Assembly: GCF_004122105.1 (NCBI RefSeq)
Contig: NZ_SBKN01000002.1
Coordinates: 331,203 to 395,202 of the forward strand
DNA length: 64,000 nucleotides
Source: Flavobacterium stagni
GTDB taxonomy: Bacteria; Bacteroidota; Bacteroidia; Flavobacteriales; Flavobacteriaceae
Reading direction: 5' to 3'
The notes beneath the pieces are model-generated. The model was given only the letters and a program-made list of their open reading frames with translations. It was not told where the DNA came from and did not search any database. Below are positions 33,356 through 44,660 of the stretch, one piece after another. A program made the translations under genes and the position numbers. Position 1 is the stretch's first letter. Every line of letters begins with the position of its first letter.

Positions 33356-36300
33356 ATGCGAAAATTAGAATTGTTTTTAGTGCTTAACGGCTTGGCAATC
33401 ACCTCCGTGGCTACGGCGCAACAAACCGCGGTATACACTCATCAATTGAGTGATTTTGACCGTGCTGTAGCCTTGTATAAAGACCAGCAATATTTGGCAG
33501 CTCAGTTACTTTTTGATAAAGTGAGTCAGCAAAATAAAGAAGTAGAAGTACAAGCCGATTGTGCTTTTTACATGGCCAGTTGTGCGGTACATTTAAACCA
33601 ACCCAATGCGGCGACCATGGTACAGGATTTTGCTGCGCAGTATCCCACAAGTACGAAGTTAAACCAGACTTACATTGAAGTCGCCCATTATTACTTCGAG
33701 CAAGGCGATTATCCCCACGCGTTGGAGTATTTTGACAAAGTGGATGAAAGTGCGCTCACCTATGAAGAATTGGACCAATTCAATTTCCAAAAAGGCTACG
33801 CGTATTTCAGTGCAAAAAAAGCCAAAGAAGCTACGGCCTACTTCAATAAGGTTGCCAATTCCAAAAAATACGGTTCACAAGCCCGCTATTATTTGGGGGT
33901 AATGGCCTACGATAATGATAATTTTAAAGATGCCTCCAAGTATTTTGATCAGGTGGCTGGCGATGAAAAGTTCAAAGAAAAACTGTCTTACTTTCAAGCC
34001 GACATGAGTTTCCGTCAGGGGAATTTTGATAAAGCCATCGAACAAGGGAAGACGGCCATGGCGAAGTCCTCTGCGGCAGAAAAATCAGAATTGAATAAGA
34101 TCATAGGCGAAAGTTATTTTAACCAAAAAAAATACGCCGAAGCCTTGCCGTATTTGAAAGAATACCGCGGTAAAAAAGGCAAATGGAGCAATACCGATTA
34201 CTACCAATTGGGGTACACCTATTACCAACAAAAAGATTACGAAAACGCCATTTTGCAATTCAATAAAATTATTGATGGGAACGACCATGTTGCGCAAAAC
34301 GCCTACTATCACTTGGGTGAAAGTTATATGCGTACCGATCGTAAACCCCAAGCGTTAACGGCGTTTAAGAGTGCATCCGATATGAATTTTGAGGTAAAAA
34401 TTCAGGAAGATGCGGCTTATAATTATGCGAAGTTGAGTTATGATATTGGGAATTCCTACCAAAGTGTGCCTGATATATTATCCGGATTTATAAAAAAATA
34501 CCCCAACAATCCCAACAAAAAAGAAATCGAAGGCTTGTTGATCAATTCTTATATTACTTCCAAAAATTACAAAGAAGCCTTGTATTTGTTGGAGATGAAC
34601 AAATCACCTGAAAACCGTGGTGCTTATCAAAAAGTGGCTTTTTACCGCGGTTTGGAATTGTATACCGACGGCGATTACAAAGAAGCACAAGTACTGTTTA
34701 AAGCGTCGTTGCGCGAACCCAAAGACGCGCGATTTACAGCCCGTGCTACGTTTTGGAAAGGCGAAACCGAATACCTGTTTGATAATTTTCAAGAAGCCTT
34801 GCTCAGTTTCAAACAGTTTGAAGGCATGGCAGAAGCCAAGGGTACTCCCGAGTACAAAAACATCAATTACAACATTGCCTATTGTTATTTCAAACAAAAA
34901 GAATACGATCAGGCAGGGAATTATTTCCAAAAACAAATCGATGCAGTTAAAGACGACCGAATTCGTTTAAACGATTCCTATTTGCGTTTGGGGGATAGCC
35001 GATTTGTAACCTCCAAATACTGGCCGGCTATGGATGCCTATAACAAGGCGATTGACATGAAAGTGGTGGATGCCGATTATGCCGCCTACCAAAAAGCCAT
35101 CAGTTATGGTTTTGTAGCAAAAAATGACCGAAAGATTGAAGATTTCGTGAAGTTTTTACAAACCTTCAAATCTTCGCAATACCGCGATGATGCTTTGTTC
35201 GAATTGGCGAATACGTATGTGGCTGAGCGAAAAATTGATCAGGCGATTAAAACCTATGATGATTTATTAAAAGAGTTTCCGGGCGGAACCTATGCTGCCA
35301 AAGCGGTTTTACGCCAAGGATTGGTATATTACAACGACAACAAGGATGAATTGGCTTTAACCAAATTTAAAAAGGTGGCCGCCGATTTTCCAGGAACACC
35401 CGAATCCATTGAAGCGGTGACAACTGCCCGATTGATTTATGTGGAAAATGGTCGTGTAGATGAATATGCTACTTGGGTGCGCTCATTGAGTTTTGTCGAA
35501 GTTTCAGATAAAGAACTCGATGACGATACGTATGAAGCAGCAGAAAAACAATATTTGCAAAACAATGTGAAGTTGGCCATCTCTTCTTTAAGCGGCTACA
35601 TCGCAAAATTCCCACACGGATTGCATGCATTGAAAGCGAATTTCTATTTGGCGCAATCCTATTACGCGGATGGATTAGAACAAAATGCAGTTCCCAAATA
35701 CGATTATGTAATTGACCAACCTAAGAATGAGTTTACGGAACAATCACTGGCGCGTTTGTGCGAAATTCATTTGAAGAAAAACGATTATGCCAAAGCCACT
35801 CCGGTATTGCAACGTTTGGAAGCCGAAGCGGATTTCCCACAAAATAAAACTTTTGCCCAAGCCAATTTGATGCGAGCGTATTACGAAACCAAAGATTACC
35901 CGAATGCAGTAGTTTATGCGGAAAAAGTGTTGAACAATCCCAAGACGGATAATAAGGTAAAAAGTGATGCACAAATTATCATCGCCCGTTCGGCCATCAA
36001 AGCCAATGATGAAGCCAAAGCCCGCGTGGCGTATGCGAATTTGTTGAAAATTGCCAAAGGCGAGCTCGCTGCAGAAGCATTGTATTATGACGCCTATTTT
36101 AAAAACAAAGACGGCAAATATGCTGATTCGAATAAAATCGTTCAAAAATTAGCTAAAGACTATTCCGGGTACAAATATTTTGGTGCCAAAGGATTGGTCG
36201 TAATGGCTAAAAATTATTATGGAATGAAAGATAGTTTCCAAGCCACCGCCATTTTAGGTAGTGTGATTGACAACTTCGCCGAATACCAAGATGTGGTCGA

Positions 36301-36379
36301 TGAAGCCAAAGCGGAATTGGACCGCATCAAAGCAGAAGAGTCGAAAACCAATTCTTCCATTGAAAACAACGGCAAATAA
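33356..36379 (+). CDS. Large periplasmic TPR protein
   Basis: A 1007-residue exported protein with signal peptide MRKLELFLVLNGLAITSVATAQ; this decides the start at 33356 over an ATG 27 bp upstream. The mature part is a long series of TPR and Sel1/YbgF-like helical repeats (QKGYAYFSAKKAKEATAYF, YQLGYTYYQQKDYENAI, LGDSRFVTSKYWPAMDAY), with many aromatic and Lys residues. It resembles large TPR proteins of outer-membrane or lipoprotein complexes in Bacteroidota. The next gene, 11 bp downstream, encodes an outer-membrane barrel, so they likely act together in the envelope. Precise role unknown. Confidence 0.84.
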   Translation: MRKLELFLVLNGLAITSVATAQQTAVYTHQLSDFDRAVALYKDQQYLAAQLLFDKVSQQNKEVEVQADCAFYMASCAVHLNQPNAATMVQDFAAQYPTSTKLNQTYIEVAHYYFEQGDYPHALEYFDKVDESALTYEELDQFNFQKGYAYFSAKKAKEATAYFNKVANSKKYGSQARYYLGVMAYDNDNFKDASKYFDQVAGDEKFKEKLSYFQADMSFRQGNFDKAIEQGKTAMAKSSAAEKSELNKIIGESYFNQKKYAEALPYLKEYRGKKGKWSNTDYYQLGYTYYQQKDYENAILQFNKIIDGNDHVAQNAYYHLGESYMRTDRKPQALTAFKSASDMNFEVKIQEDAAYNYAKLSYDIGNSYQSVPDILSGFIKKYPNNPNKKEIEGLLINSYITSKNYKEALYLLEMNKSPENRGAYQKVAFYRGLELYTDGDYKEAQVLFKASLREPKDARFTARATFWKGETEYLFDNFQEALLSFKQFEGMAEAKGTPEYKNINYNIAYCYFKQKEYDQAGNYFQKQIDAVKDDRIRLNDSYLRLGDSRFVTSKYWPAMDAYNKAIDMKVVDADYAAYQKAISYGFVAKNDRKIEDFVKFLQTFKSSQYRDDALFELANTYVAERKIDQAIKTYDDLLKEFPGGTYAAKAVLRQGLVYYNDNKDELALTKFKKVAADFPGTPESIEAVTTARLIYVENGRVDEYATWVRSLSFVEVSDKELDDDTYEAAEKQYLQNNVKLAISSLSGYIAKFPHGLHALKANFYLAQSYYADGLEQNAVPKYDYVIDQPKNEFTEQSLARLCEIHLKKNDYAKATPVLQRLEAEADFPQNKTFAQANLMRAYYETKDYPNAVVYAEKVLNNPKTDNKVKSDAQIIIARSAIKANDEAKARVAYANLLKIAKGELAAEALYYDAYFKNKDGKYADSNKIVQKLAKDYSGYKYFGAKGLVVMAKNYYGMKDSFQATAILGSVIDNFAEYQDVVDEAKAELDRIKAEESKTNSSIENNGK

Positions 36380-36390
36380 TTAGGGACAAC

Positions 36391-38160
36391 ATGAGAAAGC
36401 AAAATCTATATATCGCAGTTACGTTAGGGGTACTTTTTGGAAGTTCGACCCTAAGGGCACAAAAACAAGATGAAAACATCGGAACCGAAGTGGTGAATGT
36501 GGTCAAGCCGTATACGCCAACGATTTCAGATGCTTTTAAAGTAAAAGAAACACCCTCTTTGGAAGATGAAGAAACAACCAAAAGGGAAACTATTCAATAC
36601 AATATTTTTTCTTTTCCCGTGGCCTCCACATTTACCCCAGCCAAAGGAAAAGCAGCTGGAGTAGAACAAGAGCCGAAAGCGAAATTGTATAATAATTATG
36701 CCACTTTAGCGGCAGGGAATTACGGCAATATTAACGGCGAATTGTTTCTAACGCATACCTTAGAAAATAGTGATTATGTGGGCGTCATGTTGCGTCACTT
36801 ATCTTCGCAAGGCGGGATTAAAGATGTAAAGTTGGATGATAATTTTTCCAATACCGGGTTGGACCTAACCTACGGCAGTAAATCCCAAAAAATGGCTTGG
36901 AATGCCGATTTGGGTTATCAGCGCCAAGTGTACAATTGGTATGGATTGGATTCAAATTTGTATTCGGGAATGACTCCTGAAGCACAAGATGCTTTTTTCA
37001 ATTCCTTGGAAACCAAAAATGCTTACCAAACCATTTATGCCTGTGGCCGCTTGCAATTGAGTGAAAGTGCATTCAAAGAAGCCAGTTTGCGATTTACCCA
37101 TTTTTCGGATAGTTATTCCTCTGCAGAAAACCGTTTTGTTGCCAAACCTTCCTTCGAATTTCGTGTGATGGACGAGAAAGTGAAATTGGATATGGTGTTG
37201 GATTATTTGGGGGGTTCATTTGATAAAGATTATTTCAATACTACCGGAATTAAATACGGGTTTGCCAACTTTGGGGCGCAGCCTTCGTTCCAAATCAATC
37301 GCGATGATTTTACGGTGAATTTTGGAGCGGCGTTTTTCTACAGTTCGGCCACAGAGGGCGGCGAAAGTAAGTTTTTTGTGTATCCAAAAATTACAGCGAG
37401 TTATAAAGTTGTGGGCGATATTATGGTGGCCTATGCTGGGGCAGAAGGAAATTTGAAACAAAACTCGTATCGCGATTTTGTGCAAGAGAATTTCTTTTTG
37501 TCGCCAACACAAATGGTGGCTCCCACCGATCAAAAATACGATATCTATTTTGGGTTAAAAGGTAAGTTAGCCAACGCGATTGGGTATAATGTTCGCGCTT
37601 CTTATTTGACTGAAGATAACCGTGCCTTGTTCCGTAACAATGTATATGATGCCGGAGTTGTAGATCCTAAAGATTATGCTTTAGGCAATACATTTGGAGT
37701 GGTGTATGATAAGTTGAATACATTAAGTCTCTTTGGGGAATTGAAAGCCGATTTATCGAAAAATGTACAGTTTGGCGCCAATGCCACGATCAACAGTTAC
37801 AAAACTTCTGCCGAGCAAGAAGCCTGGAATTTACCGAGTATCCGCGTTGCCTCTACGTTAGATATTGCCATCACTCAAAAATGGTATACAGGAGGTTCGG
37901 TATTTTTTGTAGGCGATCGTAAAGAATACAAGTTCCAATACAATTCAGCGGTATTGCCTATAGTTCCTTACACCCCAGAAATCATCACGTTAAAGAGTTA
38001 TTTTGACTTAAACGCTCATTTGGGGTACAAGCATAACGAGCGCATGACCTTTTTCTTAAAAGGCAATAATTTAGCCAATCAGAATTACCAAAAATGGTTG
38101 AATTATCCCGTGCAAGGTGTTCAGGTGTTGTTGGGGGCCAATATCAAATTTGATTTCTAA
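36391..38160 (+). CDS. TonB-dependent-receptor-like outer membrane barrel, no obvious plug
   Basis: A 589-residue exported protein with signal peptide ending near STLRAQ. A short N-terminal segment (EVVNVVKPYTPTISDAFKVKET) precedes a long region of alternating beta-strand-like segments ending in a barrel-like last strand, VLLGANIKFDF, with C-terminal Phe as in outer-membrane proteins. Such proteins are labelled TonB-dependent receptors in flavobacteria, but a full plug domain and a carboxypeptidase-like N-domain are not visible, so it may be an uncoupled barrel. Operon with the TPR protein upstream (11-bp gap); the terminator at 38182 follows. Confidence 0.78.
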   Translation: MRKQNLYIAVTLGVLFGSSTLRAQKQDENIGTEVVNVVKPYTPTISDAFKVKETPSLEDEETTKRETIQYNIFSFPVASTFTPAKGKAAGVEQEPKAKLYNNYATLAAGNYGNINGELFLTHTLENSDYVGVMLRHLSSQGGIKDVKLDDNFSNTGLDLTYGSKSQKMAWNADLGYQRQVYNWYGLDSNLYSGMTPEAQDAFFNSLETKNAYQTIYACGRLQLSESAFKEASLRFTHFSDSYSSAENRFVAKPSFEFRVMDEKVKLDMVLDYLGGSFDKDYFNTTGIKYGFANFGAQPSFQINRDDFTVNFGAAFFYSSATEGGESKFFVYPKITASYKVVGDIMVAYAGAEGNLKQNSYRDFVQENFFLSPTQMVAPTDQKYDIYFGLKGKLANAIGYNVRASYLTEDNRALFRNNVYDAGVVDPKDYALGNTFGVVYDKLNTLSLFGELKADLSKNVQFGANATINSYKTSAEQEAWNLPSIRVASTLDIAITQKWYTGGSVFFVGDRKEYKFQYNSAVLPIVPYTPEIITLKSYFDLNAHLGYKHNERMTFFLKGNNLANQNYQKWLNYPVQGVQVLLGANIKFDF

Positions 38161-38181
38161 TTCAAGAAAATTATATTTACC

Positions 38182-38213
38182 AACCTGTAAGCGTAGGTTT
38201 ACAGGTTTTTTTT
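38182..38213 (+). terminator. Terminator after the barrel gene, abutting the next start
   Basis: Stem AACCTGTAA/TTACAGGTT (9 bp) followed by eight T. The T-run ends exactly where the next ORF starts (38214), so the next gene must be read from read-through or from an unseen start within the hairpin region. Confidence 0.78.
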
Positions 38214-38663
38214 ATGCGTATGAAAGACCAGATAAAAGTTCGCTACCAACAATTGTTACAAGACCGCATTGACGTCTTTAAAGACATGATTGCGCAGTTA
38301 ACCGAAGGGGCACAAAACGATGCTAAAGGTTCGGCAGGCGATAAACACGAAACAGCCTTATCCATGATGCATTTGGAACAGGAAAAACTGAACAGTAAGT
38401 TGAAAGAAGTCCTCGACCAAAAAGCCATCATTGACCGCATGGATCCCAATCTAGTAACTACTAAAGTTGCCTTAGGGAGTTTGGTAGCAGTGAATGGAAT
38501 GTGGTTATTTATTGCTGCCGCCTTACCCAAAATCACCTTCGACGGAAAAACCATCATTGCTGTGTCTCCCCAAGCGCCATTAGGAAGTGCTTTGATGGGG
38601 CAGGAGGTGGGGTTTACCACACAAATTAATGGAAATCAATATACTATTGCGGCGATTTTTTAG
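38214..38663 (+). CDS. GreA/GreB C-terminal-domain-like protein
   Basis: A 149-residue protein. The N-terminal half is a Lys/Glu/Gln-rich helical region (VRYQQLLQDRIDVFKDMIAQL) and the C-terminal half resembles the FKBP-like C-terminal domain of transcription elongation factor GreA: GSLVAVNG, ISPQ-like VSPQAPLGSALMGQEVGF. The usual N-terminal coiled coil is reduced or altered, so it may bind RNA polymerase without the classical cleavage function; some databases call such proteins 3-oxoacyl-ACP synthase, which I do not support. An ATG two codons in (38220) is an equally good start. It lies immediately after a terminator. Confidence 0.72.
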   Translation: MRMKDQIKVRYQQLLQDRIDVFKDMIAQLTEGAQNDAKGSAGDKHETALSMMHLEQEKLNSKLKEVLDQKAIIDRMDPNLVTTKVALGSLVAVNGMWLFIAAALPKITFDGKTIIAVSPQAPLGSALMGQEVGFTTQINGNQYTIAAIF

Positions 38664-38686
38664 TTATCTACTAAAGATCAACCGCC

Positions 38687-40423
38687 ATGAAGTATTACGT
38701 AACCCTTATTGCCTTGTGCATCGCACCTTTTGTTTGTTCACAGTCTTACGGTGAATTTAAAGTACATGATAACGGCCTTATTTATTCCGAAACAGCCGTT
38801 GGAAAATTGATACATATTGTTGACTCCTTGAATCTCAAATTTAAAGTCTGCGATCTTTCAAAAAATTTTCAAAGTTTGCCCCAAGCTCAAGGATATTATG
38901 TTGAATTAGAAGGACCTCGCTGTAAAGAAGCTGTGGCTGATTTAAAGTCAGGGATGTCTGCTGATGTTTTTATTCAAAAGTATCAACCCGAACACAGTTC
39001 ACTTTTGTCAATTCTTCAACAAGAATACATCAATTACGAAAAACGGCCAATGATTACTTGGCGGATGTTGGATGTTTTGCAACAAAAGGACTATGAAGTA
39101 GAACTTCCTAAAGACGAATACAAAACCCAGTTTTCGGGTCCCTTAAAGCAAAAATGGGTATATCATTACAAGGTATATGAATATGATAAAAGTGAGCATT
39201 TATCGGCGATGTATTTCTTGTCTTCACCCGAGTCGAAATCCATTCCGTCCCATTATTCTCGAGCCATTCAATATGCTTTGTGCATGATTGATACTACGCA
39301 AACGGTGATGTTAACCGAGAAAGTTAATTATGAACGATTTGATCGCAAGCACACCAAAGCTTTTTTAAAGTTTTGGAATTATTTGGAAAAAAAGTATCCC
39401 CGTGTAAAACCGCGGCCTTACGATTACGAGTTAGGATTTACCTTATCTCAGTTGAATGACTATGAGATGCCAGATAGTACAGCGACTTTCCCCTATGATA
39501 CTATCGCGGATATCGATTTTGTCACGGTAGATTCCACAGCTGTCGATACTGCAATCGTCGATACTACAGTTGTTGATACCACTGCGGCCGCATTTCCTTA
39601 TGTACCCCCCAAACCTTCCCGATTATATCGGCGTTTACAACGAATGACTAAAGAAGAGCGACAACAATTAAGGGCTCAAAATGATGCGAATTATCGATAT
39701 AATTATGAGCAGGATAGTATTTGGGATTCCCATTTAGCAGAGCAGGTTCAAAAGCTCTATACATCCGACAAAAAATTTAGCAGTCTATTACTCGCTGCCT
39801 ATGAAGATGCGATACGTAACTCGCATTCTGACGCTAACTTAGAAAGGGTGGTTGCATGGACACTTGGTAGACGAGAAGCTTTAGAAATGAAACGTCGACG
39901 TCGGGTGATTGGCGGTTGCAGTATGGACCAAGGACCACGCATTCATGCTCAAGAAATTGCTGTTTTAGCTGCAGAAACGACCAAATGGGAAATTTTCCTT
40001 AGAAGTCATTTGGATATTATGAACGATCGCTTTGAACGTGTTAGTGATGGAAGTTATGCCTATGCGGGACGTAAAACCTATATCCGTGAATTGGAGGTGC
40101 TTGATATTAATCTGATTGATTTGATTGTCGGCATTACTTTACGAATCGATAATCCTTCACCAAACCATTATTACAGTTCGATCAGTCGCATGGGGCGAGC
40201 TTTGGCGGAATCCCAAGATCGGGAGCGTATAGAACGAACAATCTTAGAAGCCGTTTCGGCAACCGACTTAGATGTGTACAACCGACAATTGTTTTACTAT
40301 TTATATATGAATTACGTATACAATTTACCCGATAAGACACAACGAGAGGTTGCTGGAATGCGACTCAATGCACTACTACCTACTTTACCTTTCTCTGCAA
40401 AAGGGTATGTAGAGGAAAAGTAA
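38687..40423 (+). CDS. Hypothetical secreted protein
   Basis: A 578-residue protein with signal peptide MKYYVTLIALCIAPFVCSQ. I do not recognise a family. The middle (about residues 275-305) is a low-complexity stretch, VDSTAVDTAIVDTTVVDTTA, Pro/Thr-rich and probably a disordered linker between two soluble domains. The C-terminal domain is mixed charged, with helix-like segments (LERVVAWTLGRREALEMKRRRR) and one Cys-containing GGCSMDQGPRIH block. Probably periplasmic. It lies 23 bp after the GreA-C-like gene and is likely co-transcribed with it. Confidence 0.7.
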   Translation: MKYYVTLIALCIAPFVCSQSYGEFKVHDNGLIYSETAVGKLIHIVDSLNLKFKVCDLSKNFQSLPQAQGYYVELEGPRCKEAVADLKSGMSADVFIQKYQPEHSSLLSILQQEYINYEKRPMITWRMLDVLQQKDYEVELPKDEYKTQFSGPLKQKWVYHYKVYEYDKSEHLSAMYFLSSPESKSIPSHYSRAIQYALCMIDTTQTVMLTEKVNYERFDRKHTKAFLKFWNYLEKKYPRVKPRPYDYELGFTLSQLNDYEMPDSTATFPYDTIADIDFVTVDSTAVDTAIVDTTVVDTTAAAFPYVPPKPSRLYRRLQRMTKEERQQLRAQNDANYRYNYEQDSIWDSHLAEQVQKLYTSDKKFSSLLLAAYEDAIRNSHSDANLERVVAWTLGRREALEMKRRRRVIGGCSMDQGPRIHAQEIAVLAAETTKWEIFLRSHLDIMNDRFERVSDGSYAYAGRKTYIRELEVLDINLIDLIVGITLRIDNPSPNHYYSSISRMGRALAESQDRERIERTILEAVSATDLDVYNRQLFYYLYMNYVYNLPDKTQREVAGMRLNALLPTLPFSAKGYVEEK

Positions 40424-40445
40424 GCAACTTTCAAATTCTAAAAAG

Positions 40446-40475
40446 AACCGTTCAGAAATGAGCGGTTTTCTTTTA
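40446..40475 (+). terminator. Terminator after the hypothetical secreted protein gene
   Basis: Stem AACCG..TTCAG / ATGAG..CGGTT with internal mismatch, then TTTTCTTTTAT. The core AACCG/CGGTT pairs across an imperfect loop. Confidence 0.65.
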
Positions 40476-40598
40476 TATTGTATAGTATTCTTCAATTATT
40501 GTTTTAATAATAAACTAAATTTAGATTTATAGTTTTAAAAATATAATCTAAACTACAATTTTGCTTTCACAATAAAACAATAATAAAAGAATACGAGT

Positions 40599-42215
40599 AT
40601 GTGTGGATTTTTAGCCATTATAGGAAAAGGAAAAGACGAGCAATTGGTGAAAGCACTTTCAAATCGTATGGCCCATCGCGGACCCGATGAAAGTGATATC
40701 CATGTTACTGAAAATGGACATATCTTAAGCCATGAACGTTTATCAATTATCGATTTACATTCGGGCAAACAACCCATTCAAGGTTCGAAGTCGGCTTGGA
40801 TGGTACATAATGGCGAAATCTACAACCATCAAGCATTGCGTGAAGGCGTATTGAAAGAACATTCGTTCCGCACCAAATCCGATTCGGAAGTGATTGTGCA
40901 TTTGTATGAAGAATTTGGATACGACTTCGTCGACCAATTGGATGGTGACTTCGCTTTTGTGGTGGTTGATGGCGATGATTACATTGCAGGTCGCGATCCA
41001 CTTGGGGTGAAACCTTTATATTACGGAATGGACGAACGTGGACGTATGTATTTTGCGTCAGAGATGAAACCGTTGGCGGATCAATGCAAAACGTTTTCCA
41101 CTTTTCCTCCCGGACATTATTACACACCCGAAACCGGTTTTGTGAAATACTACAAACCCCAATACGAAGATTATACCGCTTGTGTGGAAGAAGCCGACTT
41201 GGCGCTGCTTCGCGAAAAATTGACCGAAGCTACCCGTAAACGTTTGATGAGTGATGTACCAATTGGCGTATTGTTGTCTGGCGGTTTGGATTCTTCATTA
41301 ACGTCTTCCATCGCTTCGCGTTTGTTGAAAGAACAAGGCAAATCCTTGCATTCGTTTTCGATTGGGTTGGATCCTAACGCGCCCGATGCGGTAGCGGCTC
41401 GTAAAGTAGCTGAATTTTTGGGTACTGAACACCATGAGATTCACTTTACTATCGAACAAGGTATTGAAATTTTAGAAAAACTAGTGTGGCATTTGGAGAC
41501 CTATGATGTGACGTCCATTCGGGCGAGTACACCGATGTATTTCTTGGCCAAAGCCATTACCGAAAAAGGCATTAAGGTGGTGTTGTCAGGTGAAGGTGCC
41601 GATGAGGTGTTTGGCGGGTATTTGTATTTCAGAAATGCGCCCAGCACGGTTGATTTTACCAAAGAAACCATCGAACGCGTTCAGAAGTTATTTACCGCTG
41701 ATTTGTTACGTGCTGATAAGTCAACCATGGCGCACGGATTGGAGGCTCGCGTACCGTTTTTGGACAAAGCCTTTTTGGACTATGCGATGTTGATCAAAGG
41801 CGAAGAAAAATTGCCCAAAACCTATGGTGGGGTAGAAAAATACATTTTGCGTAAAGCCTTTGATACTCCTGAGCAACCCTATTTGCCTCAAGAAGTTTTG
41901 TGGCGTCAGAAAGAACAGTTCTCGGATGGCGTTGGCTACAACTGGATTGACACGTTAATCGACTACTGTTCGGCGCAAGTTACCGATGCACAAATGGAGC
42001 AAGCGGCGGAGTTGTTCCCGTACAACACGCCGGCGACGAAAGAAGCCTATTTCTACCGTACCTTATTCCATAAGCATTTCCCACAAATGAGTGCGGCACA
42101 AACCGTACGCAAGTGGATACCGAAATGGCAAGAAAACCAGGATCCGAGCGGACGTGCCAATGCCGCTCACGTGCAGGCCGATACCGAAATTGCAAAAAAT
42201 CCGATCTCCGCATAA
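40599..42215 (+). CDS. asnB: Asparagine synthase B (glutamine-hydrolysing)
   Basis: A 538-residue enzyme making asparagine from aspartate, ATP and glutamine. The N-terminal class II glutamine amidotransferase begins MCGFLAIIG, with Cys2 as the nucleophile and RMAHRGPDES, VHNGEIYNH and GEIYN-type glutamine-site residues. The C-terminal synthetase domain carries the PP-loop SGGLDSS (in GVLLSGGLDSSLTSS) and GEGADEVFGGYLY. Length and order are standard. Monocistronic; terminator at 42261. Confidence 0.94.
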   Translation: MCGFLAIIGKGKDEQLVKALSNRMAHRGPDESDIHVTENGHILSHERLSIIDLHSGKQPIQGSKSAWMVHNGEIYNHQALREGVLKEHSFRTKSDSEVIVHLYEEFGYDFVDQLDGDFAFVVVDGDDYIAGRDPLGVKPLYYGMDERGRMYFASEMKPLADQCKTFSTFPPGHYYTPETGFVKYYKPQYEDYTACVEEADLALLREKLTEATRKRLMSDVPIGVLLSGGLDSSLTSSIASRLLKEQGKSLHSFSIGLDPNAPDAVAARKVAEFLGTEHHEIHFTIEQGIEILEKLVWHLETYDVTSIRASTPMYFLAKAITEKGIKVVLSGEGADEVFGGYLYFRNAPSTVDFTKETIERVQKLFTADLLRADKSTMAHGLEARVPFLDKAFLDYAMLIKGEEKLPKTYGGVEKYILRKAFDTPEQPYLPQEVLWRQKEQFSDGVGYNWIDTLIDYCSAQVTDAQMEQAAELFPYNTPATKEAYFYRTLFHKHFPQMSAAQTVRKWIPKWQENQDPSGRANAAHVQADTEIAKNPISA

Positions 42216-42260
42216 TCGTCAGATTATATATTGAAGTTTAGTTTGTTTGTTTGAAAAATG

Positions 42261-42292
42261 CCCGTAATGCAAGTTGCGGGTGTTTTCTTTTT
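42261..42292 (+). terminator. Terminator after asnB
   Basis: Stem CCCGTAA/TTGCGGG with one G-T pair, a 6-nt loop, then TGTTTTCTTTTTT. Confidence 0.78.
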
Positions 42293-42526
42293 TAATCCAA
42301 AAGGTAAGGAGTAAAAACATCCTTAGGAAATGTTTAAAACCCGGTTTGAAAATGAGGTAAAGAATTGTTGAAATTAGTCCCTTAAAAATCAATAGTTTAG
42401 AAAAGGGATTGAAAATAGGTGTTTTTACAGCTTTATTTTGGATTTAAAAAGCAAAAAGGATATTAAACATAAATGTTGATAACTTACCCCATAAAATGCC
42501 TTAAATCACTTTAAAATCGTCTTTGA

Positions 42527-44509
<1,983 letters not shown>

Positions 44510-44517
44510 CGAAATTT

Positions 44518-44562
44518 AAAAAGGATGTCCTAGCCCTGATGGTAGTGGAAATCCTTTTTTGT
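44518..44562 (+). ncRNA. Conserved-looking hairpin after gyrB, possible Flavo-1-type RNA or terminator
   Basis: Outer stem AAAAAGGAT/ATCCTTTTTT encloses CCTAGCCCTGAT...GTAGTGG, ending in a T-run. I recall similar AAGGAT-CCTAGCCC-GAT-AG-ATCCTTTT blocks after many flavobacterial genes and a described Bacteroidota RNA motif called Flavo-1; I cannot confirm identity here. It will certainly also work as a 3' end for gyrB. Confidence 0.5.
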
Positions 44563-44660
44563 TTTATCCGGTTACGGTACAACAAAAAAGATTGAAACGG
44601 ACAGCAGGAATAGCTTCAAAAAATAAAAAAATAATACAAACTTATTAATTACATTTTACA

